Source of the DNA: DASRDR01 sp963812945 [NCBI: uncultured Candidatus Rokubacteria bacterium]
GTDB lineage: Bacteria; Methylomirabilota; Methylomirabilia; Rokubacteriales
Direction of reading: 5' to 3'
DNA length: 64,000 nucleotides
NCBI GenBank assembly: GCA_963812945.1
Contig: CAWEXD010000008.1
Span: forward strand, 806,001 to 870,000
The position numbers and the translations under genes are program-made. The notes under the pieces were generated by a model. The model was not told the DNA's origin, searched no databases, and was given only the letters and a program-made list of their open reading frames with translations. Shown here in pieces: positions 36,116 through 45,041 of this stretch (position 1 is the stretch's first letter; the number at the start of each line of letters is the position of its first letter).

Positions 36116-38521
36116 ATGGACAGGCAGGCTCCGCTGGCTCCCCAGTCTCGCTACCGGCTCGAGCTCCCGACGACGGCGTTCCCGTTCCGGTGCGAGCTGA
36201 GCTTGGCTCCCCTGGTCGCCGCCTGGGAGGCCGCGGCTGCCGAGCCCGGCATCGCCGGTGACGTCGCCCGCGCGGTCTGCCGAGGCCTCGACCGGGCGCC
36301 CGAGCTGCGGGAGCCGATCGAGGACCCCGCGGCGCTCGATCGTCATCAGGACCTGGTCCAGGTGCTCATGTCGCGCGTCTTTCCGCCCGCCTCCTGGGAC
36401 CGGGACTTCGCGGCGGCCACGCTTCCCTTCCACCTGCGGGCCGTGCACGCGACGCCGAGCTTCCGCCGGGCCTTGCTCGGCGACGACGGGGTCGTCGAGG
36501 GCTGGCTGAACCTCAGCGCCGAGGGCGCGGCCGAGGGACGGCTCCTCTACGCGTACAACGTCATCCTGCGAGTCCACTATGGGATGACGATCGAGGTGGA
36601 CTACCCGATCATCCTCGCCGTGCGCGATCCGGACTCGGGGCTCGAGCGGCACTTCCGGATCCAGTTCGACACGCGGTTCCTCGAGGTGCGGGCGCTCCGG
36701 CCCGTGCCGTCCCTCGACGAGGCCGCCCGGCGCGAGCTGCTCCGGGGCGCCGCCGCGCCCAAGCTCCTCGGGGAGCTCTTCCGGCCGGACGCGTTCGAGT
36801 TCTCCGGCTTCGTCGTGATGCGCGCGACGGACGTGACGGACCAGGAGGTGCTCTCCGCCATCGAGCGGGATCTGATCGACAAGGAATCCATCGTCTCGAC
36901 CGAGCGGTTCCAGGGGCTCCAGGAGAAGCTGCAGACCCTGCTTCGCCGGCCCGCGGTGCGGCTGGCGGTGGCGGCCTTCCAGGACGGGCGCGTCTTCGTC
37001 CTGAACTACGGGTGCGACATCGAGCATGGCTGCATCTTCGCGGACACCGAGCACCTCCGCATGAGCGACTTCGCCGGGTCGGTCCACGAGCGGGCCGTGC
37101 GGGAGGGTCAGCCCGTCGTCGTCGACGACCTGGCCGCGAAGCCCGGGCTCACGCGGTTCGAGAGCGCGCTGGTGGCCCAGGGCGTCCGGAACGTCCTCGT
37201 GGCCCCGCTGCACTACCAGGACCGGCCGATCGGCACCGTCGAGCTCAGCTCCCCGAACCCGGGCGATCTCGGTCCCGTCAGCCTGATCAAGCTGCGCGAG
37301 GTGCTGCCGCTGTTCTCGATGGCGGTACGGCGAAGCCTCGACGAGCTCGAGGCGCGCGTGCAGGCGGTGATCAAGGAGAAGTGCACCGCGATCCACCCCT
37401 CGGTGGAGTGGCGCTTCCGGCGCGCCGTCCTCGACAGCATCGAGGAGCACGACGGCGAGGCGACGGAGCTGGAGCCGATCGTCTTCCGGGACGTCCACAC
37501 GCTGTACGCGGCGACGGACATCCGCGGGTCGTCGGTCGAGCGCAATCTCGCGACGCAGGCCGACCTCGGCGTCCACCTCCGCCTGGCCTTCGAGGTGGTC
37601 GAGGCGGCCCGCGCGGCCAGGCCGCTCCCGATCCTCGACGAGACCGGCTACCGGATCGAGCGACACGCGCGTCACATCGAGGAGACGCTCGCCTCGGGAG
37701 ACGAGGTGAGCGTGCTGGCGTTTCTCCGGCGAGACGTCGAGCCGCTCTTCGCCCACCTGGCGGGATTCGGCCCGGCCGTGGCGGAGCGTCTCGAGGCGTA
37801 CCGGGCGGCGCTCGATCCGGGGCTCGGCACCGTGTACCGGCAGCGGCGTGCCTACGAGGAGAGCATGACGCTGATCGCCGACACGGTGTCCGCGTACCTC
37901 GACGCGGAGGAGGAGCTGGCCCAGTCGATGTTCCCGCACTACTTCGAGCGGCAGCGGACCGACGGCGTGGACCACACGATCTACGTCGGCGCGAGTCTCG
38001 TCGAGAGCGGCGAGTTCGACGAGCTGTACCTCCGGAACCTCCGGCTCTGGCAGCTCATGGTGACGTGCGGGACCGCCCGGCGGACGGAGGCGATCCGGCC
38101 GCGGCTCGCCGTGCCCCTCGTCACGACCCACCTCGTGCTCGCCCATCAGGCGCCGCTGTCGATCCGCTTCCGCTTCGACGAGCGGCGCTTCGACGTGGAC
38201 GGGGCGTACAACGTCCGCTACGAGGTCATCAAGAAGCGGATCGACAAGGCCGTGGTGGAGACCACCCGGGAGCGCGTCACTCAGCCGGGCAAGCTGGCGA
38301 TCGTCTACTCGCAGGCGGCCGAAGCGGCCGAGTACCGAGGCTACCTCGAGTACCTGAGCGCGCGAGGCTACGTCACGGGCGAGGTCGAGGACCTGGCGCT
38401 CGAGGACCTCCAGGGCGTCCACGGGCTCCGGGCGCTCCGGGTCGGGATCGATCTGTCGGCCCCGGCTCCCGACGTCGGCGAGGTCTCGCGGGAGGCGCGG
38501 CAAGCCTCCGTGCACGGCTGA
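36116..38521 (+). CDS. Large GAF-domain protein of unknown function
   Basis: 801 residues. An N-terminal helical/beta region of about 250 residues (FRCELSLAPLVAAWEAAAAE...) is followed by a GAF-like domain around 255-420 (KLQTLLRRPAVRLAVAAF, VRNVLVAPLHYQDRPIGTVEL). About residue 465 the segment HTLYAATDIRGSSVERNLATQADL appears, with a DIRGSS that recalls the metal-binding start of class III cyclases. A long helical C-terminal part follows. No kinase, cyclase core or HTH was recognised. Proteins with this GAF plus DIRGSS pattern occur in several phyla and remain undescribed to my knowledge. Confidence 0.8.
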   Translation: MDRQAPLAPQSRYRLELPTTAFPFRCELSLAPLVAAWEAAAAEPGIAGDVARAVCRGLDRAPELREPIEDPAALDRHQDLVQVLMSRVFPPASWDRDFAAATLPFHLRAVHATPSFRRALLGDDGVVEGWLNLSAEGAAEGRLLYAYNVILRVHYGMTIEVDYPIILAVRDPDSGLERHFRIQFDTRFLEVRALRPVPSLDEAARRELLRGAAAPKLLGELFRPDAFEFSGFVVMRATDVTDQEVLSAIERDLIDKESIVSTERFQGLQEKLQTLLRRPAVRLAVAAFQDGRVFVLNYGCDIEHGCIFADTEHLRMSDFAGSVHERAVREGQPVVVDDLAAKPGLTRFESALVAQGVRNVLVAPLHYQDRPIGTVELSSPNPGDLGPVSLIKLREVLPLFSMAVRRSLDELEARVQAVIKEKCTAIHPSVEWRFRRAVLDSIEEHDGEATELEPIVFRDVHTLYAATDIRGSSVERNLATQADLGVHLRLAFEVVEAARAARPLPILDETGYRIERHARHIEETLASGDEVSVLAFLRRDVEPLFAHLAGFGPAVAERLEAYRAALDPGLGTVYRQRRAYEESMTLIADTVSAYLDAEEELAQSMFPHYFERQRTDGVDHTIYVGASLVESGEFDELYLRNLRLWQLMVTCGTARRTEAIRPRLAVPLVTTHLVLAHQAPLSIRFRFDERRFDVDGAYNVRYEVIKKRIDKAVVETTRERVTQPGKLAIVYSQAAEAAEYRGYLEYLSARGYVTGEVEDLALEDLQGVHGLRALRVGIDLSAPAPDVGEVSREARQASVHG

Positions 38522-38570
38522 GGCCGGTCTCCTCCGCCGCGAGCTCCTCCGGGGGACGCGCCCGGCGCGG

Positions 38571-39149
38571 CTAGACGCGCTCCACGCAGATCGCCCAGAA
38601 GGGCGCGTCGCCGACGTTCTCGATCTCATGGGTCATGATCTGCGGCGCCCAGTGCGCGCCTCCGGCGGGGAAGCGATCCTCGCGGGGCCCGCCGCTGGGG
38701 AACCGCTGCACGGCGTGCGCGCCCGTGAGCGGGATGATGAGCCGGGGCGCGTGGCTGTGCATCGGTCGCACCTGCGCGGGGCCCAGGATCTCCTCGTAGA
38801 CGCAGACCGTCTCGTTCTGGAAGAGCATCTTGTCTCCGAACGTCCGCGAGACCCCGGGCGCGTCCGGCAGCACCCGCACGTCGACGAGCAGGGCCTCGCC
38901 GAACGGCCGAGGTGGTCCCGCCGGTGCCCGGAGCTCGCCGGCCCCGAGCCAGTCGACGCGGCCCCGCGCGAGGGGCAGGGAGCGACTCCCGTCGCGCCCC
39001 CGGTGGAGCAGCCAGCCTCCGCCGTCCCGCACGCCGATCAGGAGCGCGTGGGCGTGCCTGATCGGCTGGCCGGCGTGGGCGACCACGCTGTCGTCGTCGA
39101 TGCGGGCGACGAGGACCGCGGCGTTGTCGAGGACGGTCGGGATCGGCAT
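38571..39149 (-). CDS. Cupin-like protein
   Basis: 192 residues. The C-terminal half reads as a cupin barrel: RPMHSHAPRLIIPLTGAHAVQRF with two histidines, then FPAGGAHWAPQIMTHEIENVGDAPFWAICVE with further histidines, enough for a mononuclear metal site. The N-terminal half is a possible degenerate second barrel. It lies 16 bp after the DHCW-type cupin, so the two cupins probably form one unit. Function unknown. Confidence 0.7.
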   Translation of the reverse strand: MPIPTVLDNAAVLVARIDDDSVVAHAGQPIRHAHALLIGVRDGGGWLLHRGRDGSRSLPLARGRVDWLGAGELRAPAGPPRPFGEALLVDVRVLPDAPGVSRTFGDKMLFQNETVCVYEEILGPAQVRPMHSHAPRLIIPLTGAHAVQRFPSGGPREDRFPAGGAHWAPQIMTHEIENVGDAPFWAICVERV

Positions 39150-39165
39150 GGGAGGGCGGAGCGCG

Positions 39166-39495
39166 TCAGTCGACGATGAACAGGCGCGCGCCCGCCCGCG
39201 TCGAGGAGCGGTGCGCCTCGTGCCCGTCGGCGACCTGGTAGCTCATCCCCGGGCCGAGCAGGAAGCGCCGCCCGTCCTCGAGCTCGGTCTCGAGCTCGCC
39301 CTCGAGGACCAGGAGCACGTGGCCCTTCCGGCACCAGTGGTCCGCGCGGTAGCCGGGGGAGTACTCCACCATCCGGACGCGGATGCCCCCGACCTCGCGG
39401 GTGCGCCACGTGGCCGCCCCCGTCTCGCCCGCGTGACGGGTCGGCGGGACCGCGCTCCAGTCGGTGGTGTCGAAGGGGATCGCGTCCATCTTCAT
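39166..39495 (-). CDS. Small DHCW-motif cupin protein
   Basis: 109-residue single-domain cupin. YSPGYRADHWCRKGHVLLVLEGELETEL matches the family named for its Asp-His-Cys-Trp motif (here D-H-W-C), and the second motif is HEAHRSSTRAGARLFIVD. Metal ligands are probably the histidines of DHWCRKGH and HEAH. Such proteins are uncharacterised stress- or carbohydrate-associated proteins. Upstream, between it and the E1 dehydrogenase gene, lies a REP-like inverted repeat. Confidence 0.75.
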   Translation of the reverse strand: MKMDAIPFDTTDWSAVPPTRHAGETGAATWRTREVGGIRVRMVEYSPGYRADHWCRKGHVLLVLEGELETELEDGRRFLLGPGMSYQVADGHEAHRSSTRAGARLFIVD

Positions 39496-39512
39496 GACCG
39501 AAGATCAAACTC

Positions 39513-39578
39513 CGGGGTGGGACCCCGATTTTGACTTCGGGCGGCCGGCCGGAAAGCCAAAATCAGGGCCTGACCCCG
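39513..39578. repeat. REP/MITE-like inverted repeat (GGGGTCAG type), copy 1
   Basis: The right arm, read on the minus strand, is CGGGGTCAGGCCCTGATTTT plus GGCTT (39554-39578). The left arm CGGGGTGGGACCCCGATTTT plus GACTT (39513-39537) matches at about 20 of 25 positions. The 16-bp centre contains GGCCGGCC. It lies 4 bp beyond the stop of the E1 gene. The GGGGTCAG end is shared with the element at 60822-60905. Confidence 0.7.
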
Positions 39579-39581
39579 CAG

Positions 39582-41549
39582 TTATTTGAGGAGGGACTGG
39601 ATGGCGGCGACGATGTCCTCCTTGCTCGGGATGGTCGCGCGCTCGAGGTTGTCGTTGTACGGCATCGGCACCGCCCGGGCGGCGACCCGGACGATCGGCG
39701 CGTCCAGCTCGTCCAGCGCCCTCTCGCTGATCATCGCGGCGACCTCGGCCCCGAAGCCCCCGCGCTTGACCGCCTCGTGCGCGATGACCACCCGGTGGGT
39801 CTTCGCGACCGACTCGAGGATCGTCGTCTCGTCGAGGGGCGCCAGCGTCCGCGGGTCGATCACCTCGACGCTCACGCCCTCCTTCTCGAGGTCGCCGGCC
39901 GCCTGGAGCGCGCGGCTCACCATCGCCTGGGTCGCGATGACGGTGACGTCCCGCCCCGCGCGCTTGATGTCGGCCTTGCCGATCGGGATCGCGTAGGGCT
40001 CCTCGGGCACCTCGCCCTTGATCGCGTAGAGCGCCTTGTGCTCGAGGAAGATGACGGGGTTGTCGTCGCGAATGGCCGCGGTCAGGAGGCCCTTGGCGTC
40101 GTAGGGCGTCGAGGGCGCGATGACGACGAGCCCCGGCACGTGCGTGAACCACGCCTCCAGGCTCTGGGAGTGCTGGGCGGCGAGGCGAATGCCGCCACCC
40201 TGGGGGCCGCGGATCACCAGCGGCACGGTCGGCGTCCCGCCGAGCATGTAGCGGAACTTCGCCGCCTGGTTCACGACCTGGTCCATGGTCATCGCGATGA
40301 AGTCCCAGATCTGGATCTCCACCACCGGCCGCATCCCCGCGACCGCCGCGCCGACCCCGGCGCCGACGAAGGTCGCCTCCGAGATCGGCGTGTCCCGGAC
40401 GCGGTCCTCGCCGAATCGGTCGCGCAGCCCCTTGGTCACCTGGAAGATGCCCCCGATGAGCCCGACGTCCTCGCCCATGACGAAGACGCGCTTGTCCCGG
40501 GCCATCTCCTGGTGGAGCGCCTCGTTGAGGGCCTCGTTCATCGCGAGCTGCCGCGTGCCGCGGGACGTCGGCTCGTCCCCCCGCGCGTGGGGCGCATAGA
40601 CGGAGGACTCCATCATCTCGACGGTCGGCTCCCGGCTCGCCATGCCGAACCGCACCGCCTCGTCGAGGGCCACCTCGACCGCCTCCTCCATCTCCTTGAG
40701 CCGCATGGGCGAGACGGCCTTCTTGTCGACCAGGCCGTGGCCGAAGCGCACGACCGGGTCGCGCTCGATCCACTCGCGCTCCTCTTCCTTCGTCCGGTAG
40801 TCGGGGAGGTTCGCCCGCATGCTGTGGCCGCCCCAGCGGTAGGTGACCGCCTCGACGAACGTCGGGCCCTCGCCCCGCCGCGCCCGGGCCACCGCCTCCT
40901 TGACGGCCTCGTAGACGGCGAGCACGTCGTTCCCGTCCACGCGGGCGAAGGGCATGTCGTAGCCGGCCGCGCGCTTGGCGATCTCGCCGGCCGTCGTGCG
41001 CTTGGTGTCCGTCGACAGGGCGTACTTGTTGTTCTCGCAGAGGAAGATGAAGGGGAGCTTCCAGACCGAGGCGAGATTCATCGCCTCGTGGACGACGCCC
41101 TGGTTGGCCCCGCCGTCGCCGAAGAACGTCAGCGCGACGCGGTCGGTTCCCTGAATCTTCGCGGTGAGCGCCGCCCCCGCGCCGATCGGCACGCCGGCCG
41201 CCACGATGCCGTTGCACCCGAGGATGTTCAGATCGAGCGCCGCGATGTGCATCGAGCCGCCGAGGCCCCGGCAGTACCCGTCCTCCCGGCCCATCAGCTC
41301 GGCCATCATCCGGTCCATCCGGGCGCCCTTGGCAATCGTGTGGCCGTGGCCCCGGTGGTTCGAGACGATGTAGTCGTCCTCGCGCAGGTTCGCGCAGGCG
41401 CCCGCCGCCACCGCTTCCTGGCCGACGTAGCTGTGGGCCGTGCCCTTGACGATGCCCTGCTGGAAGAGCTCGGCGACCTTCTCGTCGAAGCGCCGGATCT
41501 TCACCATCGTGCTGTAGAGGCTCTCGTAGGCGGCGACGCTGAGCGTCAT
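39582..41549 (-). CDS. 2-oxoacid (pyruvate/branched-chain) dehydrogenase E1, fused alpha and beta subunits
   Basis: 655 residues. The N-terminal about 330 are an E1-alpha: RRFDEKVAELFQQG, HRGHGH, the thiamine-diphosphate motif GDGG...NN at 144-174, and the phospho-loop HSMRANLPDYRT. The C-terminal about 315 are an E1-beta: MNEALNEALHQEMARD, EDVGLIGGIFQVTKGL, DTPISEATFVGAGVGAAVAGMRPVVEIQ, HSQSLEAWFTHVPGL. Subunits are normally separate genes; the fusion is a known variant, e.g. in acetoin- or branched-chain-type enzymes. No E2 or E3 gene is in the window. The substrate acid is therefore unresolved. Confidence 0.92.
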   Translation of the reverse strand: MTLSVAAYESLYSTMVKIRRFDEKVAELFQQGIVKGTAHSYVGQEAVAAGACANLREDDYIVSNHRGHGHTIAKGARMDRMMAELMGREDGYCRGLGGSMHIAALDLNILGCNGIVAAGVPIGAGAALTAKIQGTDRVALTFFGDGGANQGVVHEAMNLASVWKLPFIFLCENNKYALSTDTKRTTAGEIAKRAAGYDMPFARVDGNDVLAVYEAVKEAVARARRGEGPTFVEAVTYRWGGHSMRANLPDYRTKEEEREWIERDPVVRFGHGLVDKKAVSPMRLKEMEEAVEVALDEAVRFGMASREPTVEMMESSVYAPHARGDEPTSRGTRQLAMNEALNEALHQEMARDKRVFVMGEDVGLIGGIFQVTKGLRDRFGEDRVRDTPISEATFVGAGVGAAVAGMRPVVEIQIWDFIAMTMDQVVNQAAKFRYMLGGTPTVPLVIRGPQGGGIRLAAQHSQSLEAWFTHVPGLVVIAPSTPYDAKGLLTAAIRDDNPVIFLEHKALYAIKGEVPEEPYAIPIGKADIKRAGRDVTVIATQAMVSRALQAAGDLEKEGVSVEVIDPRTLAPLDETTILESVAKTHRVVIAHEAVKRGGFGAEVAAMISERALDELDAPIVRVAARAVPMPYNDNLERATIPSKEDIVAAIQSLLK

Positions 41550-41757
41550 GGTGTCACCCTTTCGCGGCGTGCTGGAGGCTCCGGTGGACGGTTCGGGGCG
41601 CGCGGACTTTCGCATGGCCGACGCCGGACATTTAATCGTTCCCCTCCGACGTTGGCAAGGGGGCATGGGACCGCCGTGGCGCCGGCCGGCATTGGCGGAC
41701 GCCGCCGAGCGGGCCGTGGCCGTTGACGCGCGCCCGCGCGCTCCCCACACTCCGCGC

Positions 41758-42399
41758 GTGGACACGCGACTCCTCGCCTTCCTAGGGATCGCCACGCTGG
41801 TGATCGTGACGCCGGGGCCCGACACGGTCCTGACGGTCCGGAACACGCTCGGCGGCGGGCGGAAGGGCGGCCTCGGCACGGCGCTCGGCGTCGCCGCGGG
41901 GCAGGCCATCTGGACGGTGGCCACGAGCGCGGGCATCGCCACGCTGCTCTTGGCGTCGGCGCCCGCCTTCACGGCGCTCCGGCTCCTGGGGGCGGCGTAC
42001 CTCGTGTGGCTCGGCGCCCAGGCGGTCTCGGGAGCGCTTCGTGCGCGCGGGAGCGACCCCTGGAGACCGCCGAGCGCGGTCGGCCCCGCTCATCGGCTCG
42101 CGCCAAGCGCGGCCTTCCGGCAGGGCGTGCTCAGCAACCTCGGTAACGCGAAGATGGCCGTGTTCTTCACGAGCCTTCTGCCGCAGTTCGCGCCGGGGGG
42201 CGATACCTCGTTCGCCGGGCTGCTCTTGCTGGGGCTCGTCTTCTGTGCCATGACGCTCGCGTGGCTGGCGGGCTACGCGGTGCTCGTCGCGCGGGCGGGC
42301 GTGCTCTTGGGGCGACCCGGGATCCGCCGGGCGCTCGACGGCGTCACGGGAGCGGCTCTGGTGGCGCTCGGCCTCCACGTGGCCCTCGGACGGCGCTAG
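41758..42399 (+). CDS. LysE/RhtB-family amino-acid exporter
   Basis: 213 residues, about six transmembrane helices. The family start LAFLGIATLVIVTPGPDTVLTVRNTLGGGRKGGLGTALGVAAGQ is unmistakable, with the PGPD motif, and LSNLGNAKMAVFFTSLLPQF is the second conserved block. GTG at 41758 is the best start (MDTRLLAF), as the sequence upstream is not membrane-like. It is divergent from the E1 gene across 208 bp, which contain one short A+T-rich patch (GACATTTAATCG) near 41629, possibly a promoter. Confidence 0.9.
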   Translation: MDTRLLAFLGIATLVIVTPGPDTVLTVRNTLGGGRKGGLGTALGVAAGQAIWTVATSAGIATLLLASAPAFTALRLLGAAYLVWLGAQAVSGALRARGSDPWRPPSAVGPAHRLAPSAAFRQGVLSNLGNAKMAVFFTSLLPQFAPGGDTSFAGLLLLGLVFCAMTLAWLAGYAVLVARAGVLLGRPGIRRALDGVTGAALVALGLHVALGRR

Positions 42400-42557
42400 A
42401 CCGGCGGATCGCCGCCTGCCGGTGGCCCCTCTTCGGGTCGGGACCCCGGCGCCCTCCCGTTGACCGCGCCCGAGGCCCCGGGATAGGCTCGGGCCCGTGA
42501 CGGCGCGCCGCCGTCCGGCACCTGACCGGGCGGCGGTCGCGCGACGAAAGGGGAGCC

Positions 42558-43613
42558 ATGCGCCATCGCATCGCGGTGATTCCCGGCGACGGCATCGGCA
42601 AGGAGGTCGTCCCCGAGGGGCAGCGGGTGCTCGAGGCGGCCGGCCGGCGGTTCGGGTTCGAGCTTGCCTGGACCGAGTTCGACTGGAGCTGCGAGCGCTT
42701 CGCGAAAACCGGCCGGATGATGCCCGAGGACGGCCTCGAGCAGCTTGCCGCCTGTGACGCGATCTTCCTCGGCGCAGTCGGCGCACCCGGCGTGCCGGAT
42801 CACGTTTCGCTCTGGGGGCTCCTGATTCCGATCCGGCGAACCTTCCAGCAGTACGTGAACCTGCGTCCCGTGCGGCTTCTCAAGGGCGTCCGCTCGCCGC
42901 TCGCCGACCGCTCGCCCGCCGAGATCGACATGGTGATCGTGCGGGAGAACAACGAGGGCGAGTACTCCGAGATCGGGGGGCGGCTCTACACGGGGACGGA
43001 CGACGAGCTGGCGGTCCAGCAGGCCGTCTTCACCCGGAAGGGCTGCGACCGGGTGATGCGCTACGCCTTCGAGCTGGCCCGGACGCGGCCCCGACGGCAC
43101 GTCACGTCGGCCACGAAGTCGAACGGCATCATCCACAGCATGCCGTACTGGGACGAGCGTTTCGCGGCGATGGCCCGGGAGTATCCCGACGTCAAGACGG
43201 CGCAGTACCACATCGACATCCTCACCGCGCACTTCGTGCAGCACCCCGACTGGTTCGACGTGGTCGTGGGCTCGAACCTCTTCGGCGACATCCTGTCCGA
43301 CCTCGGGCCGGCGATCGCGGGCTCGATCGGCCTCGCGCCGGGGGGGAACATCAACCCGGAGAAGACGCACCCGTCGATGTTCGAGCCCGTGCACGGCTCG
43401 GCGCCCGACATCGCGGGGAAGGGGATCGCCAACCCGGTCGCCCAGGTCTGGACCGGCGCCATGCTGCTCGAGCACCTCGGGCACGCGGCCGCCGCCCACG
43501 CGGTCGTGCGGGCGATCGAGACCTTGGTGGCCGACGGCAAGACCGTGACGCGCGACCTCGGCGGCAAGGCCTCGACGCGCGAGGTCGGCCAGGCGCTGGC
43601 GTCCCTGATCTGA
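42558..43613 (+). CDS. D-malate/tartrate dehydrogenase (beta-decarboxylating)
   Basis: 351-residue isocitrate/isopropylmalate dehydrogenase-family enzyme, close in pattern to E. coli DmlA and TtuC: AVIPGDGIGKEV, DHVSLWGLLIPIRRTFQQYVNLRPV (DmlA-like rather than LeuB-like substrate loop), VRENNEGEYSEIGGR, SATKSNGIIHSMPYWDERF, DVVVGSNLFGDILSDLGPAIAGSIGLAPGGNINPE, MFEPVHGSAPDI. It oxidises and decarboxylates D-malate (or tartrate) to pyruvate with NAD. AAGGGGAG precedes the ATG. The amidohydrolase gene follows by 41 bp. Confidence 0.92.
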   Translation: MRHRIAVIPGDGIGKEVVPEGQRVLEAAGRRFGFELAWTEFDWSCERFAKTGRMMPEDGLEQLAACDAIFLGAVGAPGVPDHVSLWGLLIPIRRTFQQYVNLRPVRLLKGVRSPLADRSPAEIDMVIVRENNEGEYSEIGGRLYTGTDDELAVQQAVFTRKGCDRVMRYAFELARTRPRRHVTSATKSNGIIHSMPYWDERFAAMAREYPDVKTAQYHIDILTAHFVQHPDWFDVVVGSNLFGDILSDLGPAIAGSIGLAPGGNINPEKTHPSMFEPVHGSAPDIAGKGIANPVAQVWTGAMLLEHLGHAAAAHAVVRAIETLVADGKTVTRDLGGKASTREVGQALASLI

Positions 43614-43654
43614 CCTGATCGCGGCGCCGCGCCGCACACCCAGGGAGGCGACGA

Positions 43655-44914
43655 GTGTCAGAGCGTTCCGTGTTCAAGGCGAGGCGGGTGGCGAACCCGA
43701 CCGTGTCCGGATGGCTGTCCGATCACGCCGTCCTGACCGAGGGCGAGCGGATCCGGGCCGTGGTCCCCCAGAGGGAGCTGCCCCGGGACGCCGGAGACAC
43801 CCACCGGATCCACGACCTCGGCGACGTCTCGCTCCTGCCCGGCCTCGTCGACGTCCACGCCCACATGCACTGCTCCGCCACCCCCGACGCGTACCGGCTG
43901 GTGACGACCGAGTCGCACGAGGCGCTCCTCCTGCGGGCGGCGAGCAACGTGCGGACCGCGCTCATGAGCGGGGTGACGACGCTCCGCGACATCGGGAGCA
44001 AGAACGACATCGCATTCCCCATCCGCGACGCGGTGCGCGCCGGCGTCATCGCGGGGCCGCGCCTGATCCTCACCGGCACGCCGATCACGACCACCGCCGG
44101 GCACTGCTGGATGTTCGGCACCGAGGCGGACACCCTCGACGAGGTCGTCCTGGCGGTTCGCCGGCAGAAGAAGCTCGGGGCCGATTGCATCAAGATGATG
44201 GCGACGGGCGGCATGTTCACGCCGACCGCGAACCCGCGGACGGTCCAGTATTCCGTGGAGATCCTGCGGGCGGCAGTCCGGGAGGCGGAGCGGCTCGACA
44301 TGCAGATCGTCGCCCACACGCTCTCGGCGGACGGCGTGCGGAACTGCGCGGAGGCCGGCATCCACCACCTGGTCCACGCCCGGTGGTTCTCGGCGGACCC
44401 GCGGAAGGGGCTCGAGTACGACCCCGAGGTGTCGAGCCGGATCGCGGCCAACGGCCAGGCGGTCGACGTGACCTTCGGGCTGCATCTCCTCGCCCACGAG
44501 GCGGTGGAGGCCGGCGCACCCCCGCCCAAGCCTCACTGGTCGGTGTCGGCGGCGCCGGTCTCGATGGACGAGCACGTGGAGGTGACCCGGGACATGCGGG
44601 CCCGTGGGGTGCGCTTCATCAACGGGCTCGACATGGGGATGGCGCACGCTCGGTTCGACGCGACGTCCGCCAACGCGCGGGCGTTCGTCAAGTGGTTCGG
44701 CTACTCCCCGTGGCAGGCGCTGGCGGCCTCCACGCTGGAGTCCGCCGACGCCATGCGTCTCGGGCACGAGGTCGGCGCCATCCGGCCGGGCTTCGTGGCC
44801 GACCTGATGTCGGTCGCCGGCGATCCCGCGGCCGACATCGCTCTGCTGGGCGACGCGGTGGACGTGATCCAGTCCGGCCGCCCGGTGAAGCTCGGGCGGC
44901 GCGCCCTGCTCTGA
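43655..44914 (+). CDS. Metal-dependent amidohydrolase
   Basis: 419-residue amidohydrolase-superfamily enzyme. LLPGLVDVHAHMH provides the HxH metal motif after a short beta-sandwich N-terminus, IKMMATGG carries a probable carbamylated lysine, IVAHTLS and GIHHLVHARW further histidines, and NGLDMGMAHARF the last metal aspartate region. The protein resembles imidazolonepropionase/prolidase-like members acting on cyclic amides or dipeptides. GTG at 43655 with GGAGG ahead is the start. Substrate unknown. Confidence 0.88.
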   Translation: MSERSVFKARRVANPTVSGWLSDHAVLTEGERIRAVVPQRELPRDAGDTHRIHDLGDVSLLPGLVDVHAHMHCSATPDAYRLVTTESHEALLLRAASNVRTALMSGVTTLRDIGSKNDIAFPIRDAVRAGVIAGPRLILTGTPITTTAGHCWMFGTEADTLDEVVLAVRRQKKLGADCIKMMATGGMFTPTANPRTVQYSVEILRAAVREAERLDMQIVAHTLSADGVRNCAEAGIHHLVHARWFSADPRKGLEYDPEVSSRIAANGQAVDVTFGLHLLAHEAVEAGAPPPKPHWSVSAAPVSMDEHVEVTRDMRARGVRFINGLDMGMAHARFDATSANARAFVKWFGYSPWQALAASTLESADAMRLGHEVGAIRPGFVADLMSVAGDPAADIALLGDAVDVIQSGRPVKLGRRALL

Positions 44915-45041
44915 TTCGGCCGCTCGCGGCGCGCCGGCGCCGGTCGGGCCGGGCGGCACTCGGTGGAGCGCCGATCCCGGGGGATGCCCCGATGCCCGCT
45001 CACCGGCCGGCTGGACGCCGGCCATCGACCTGGAGGTCATG

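Noticed and set aside
35204-38629. Very long minus-strand open frame (1141 codons) across the GAF protein gene, and others like it (30784-32616, 32189-34075, 52481-54460)
   Set aside because: They are shadow frames created by high G+C codon bias. The opposite-strand or same-strand proteins inside them carry recognisable domains, while these translations are low-complexity Arg/Ala/Pro/Gly-rich.
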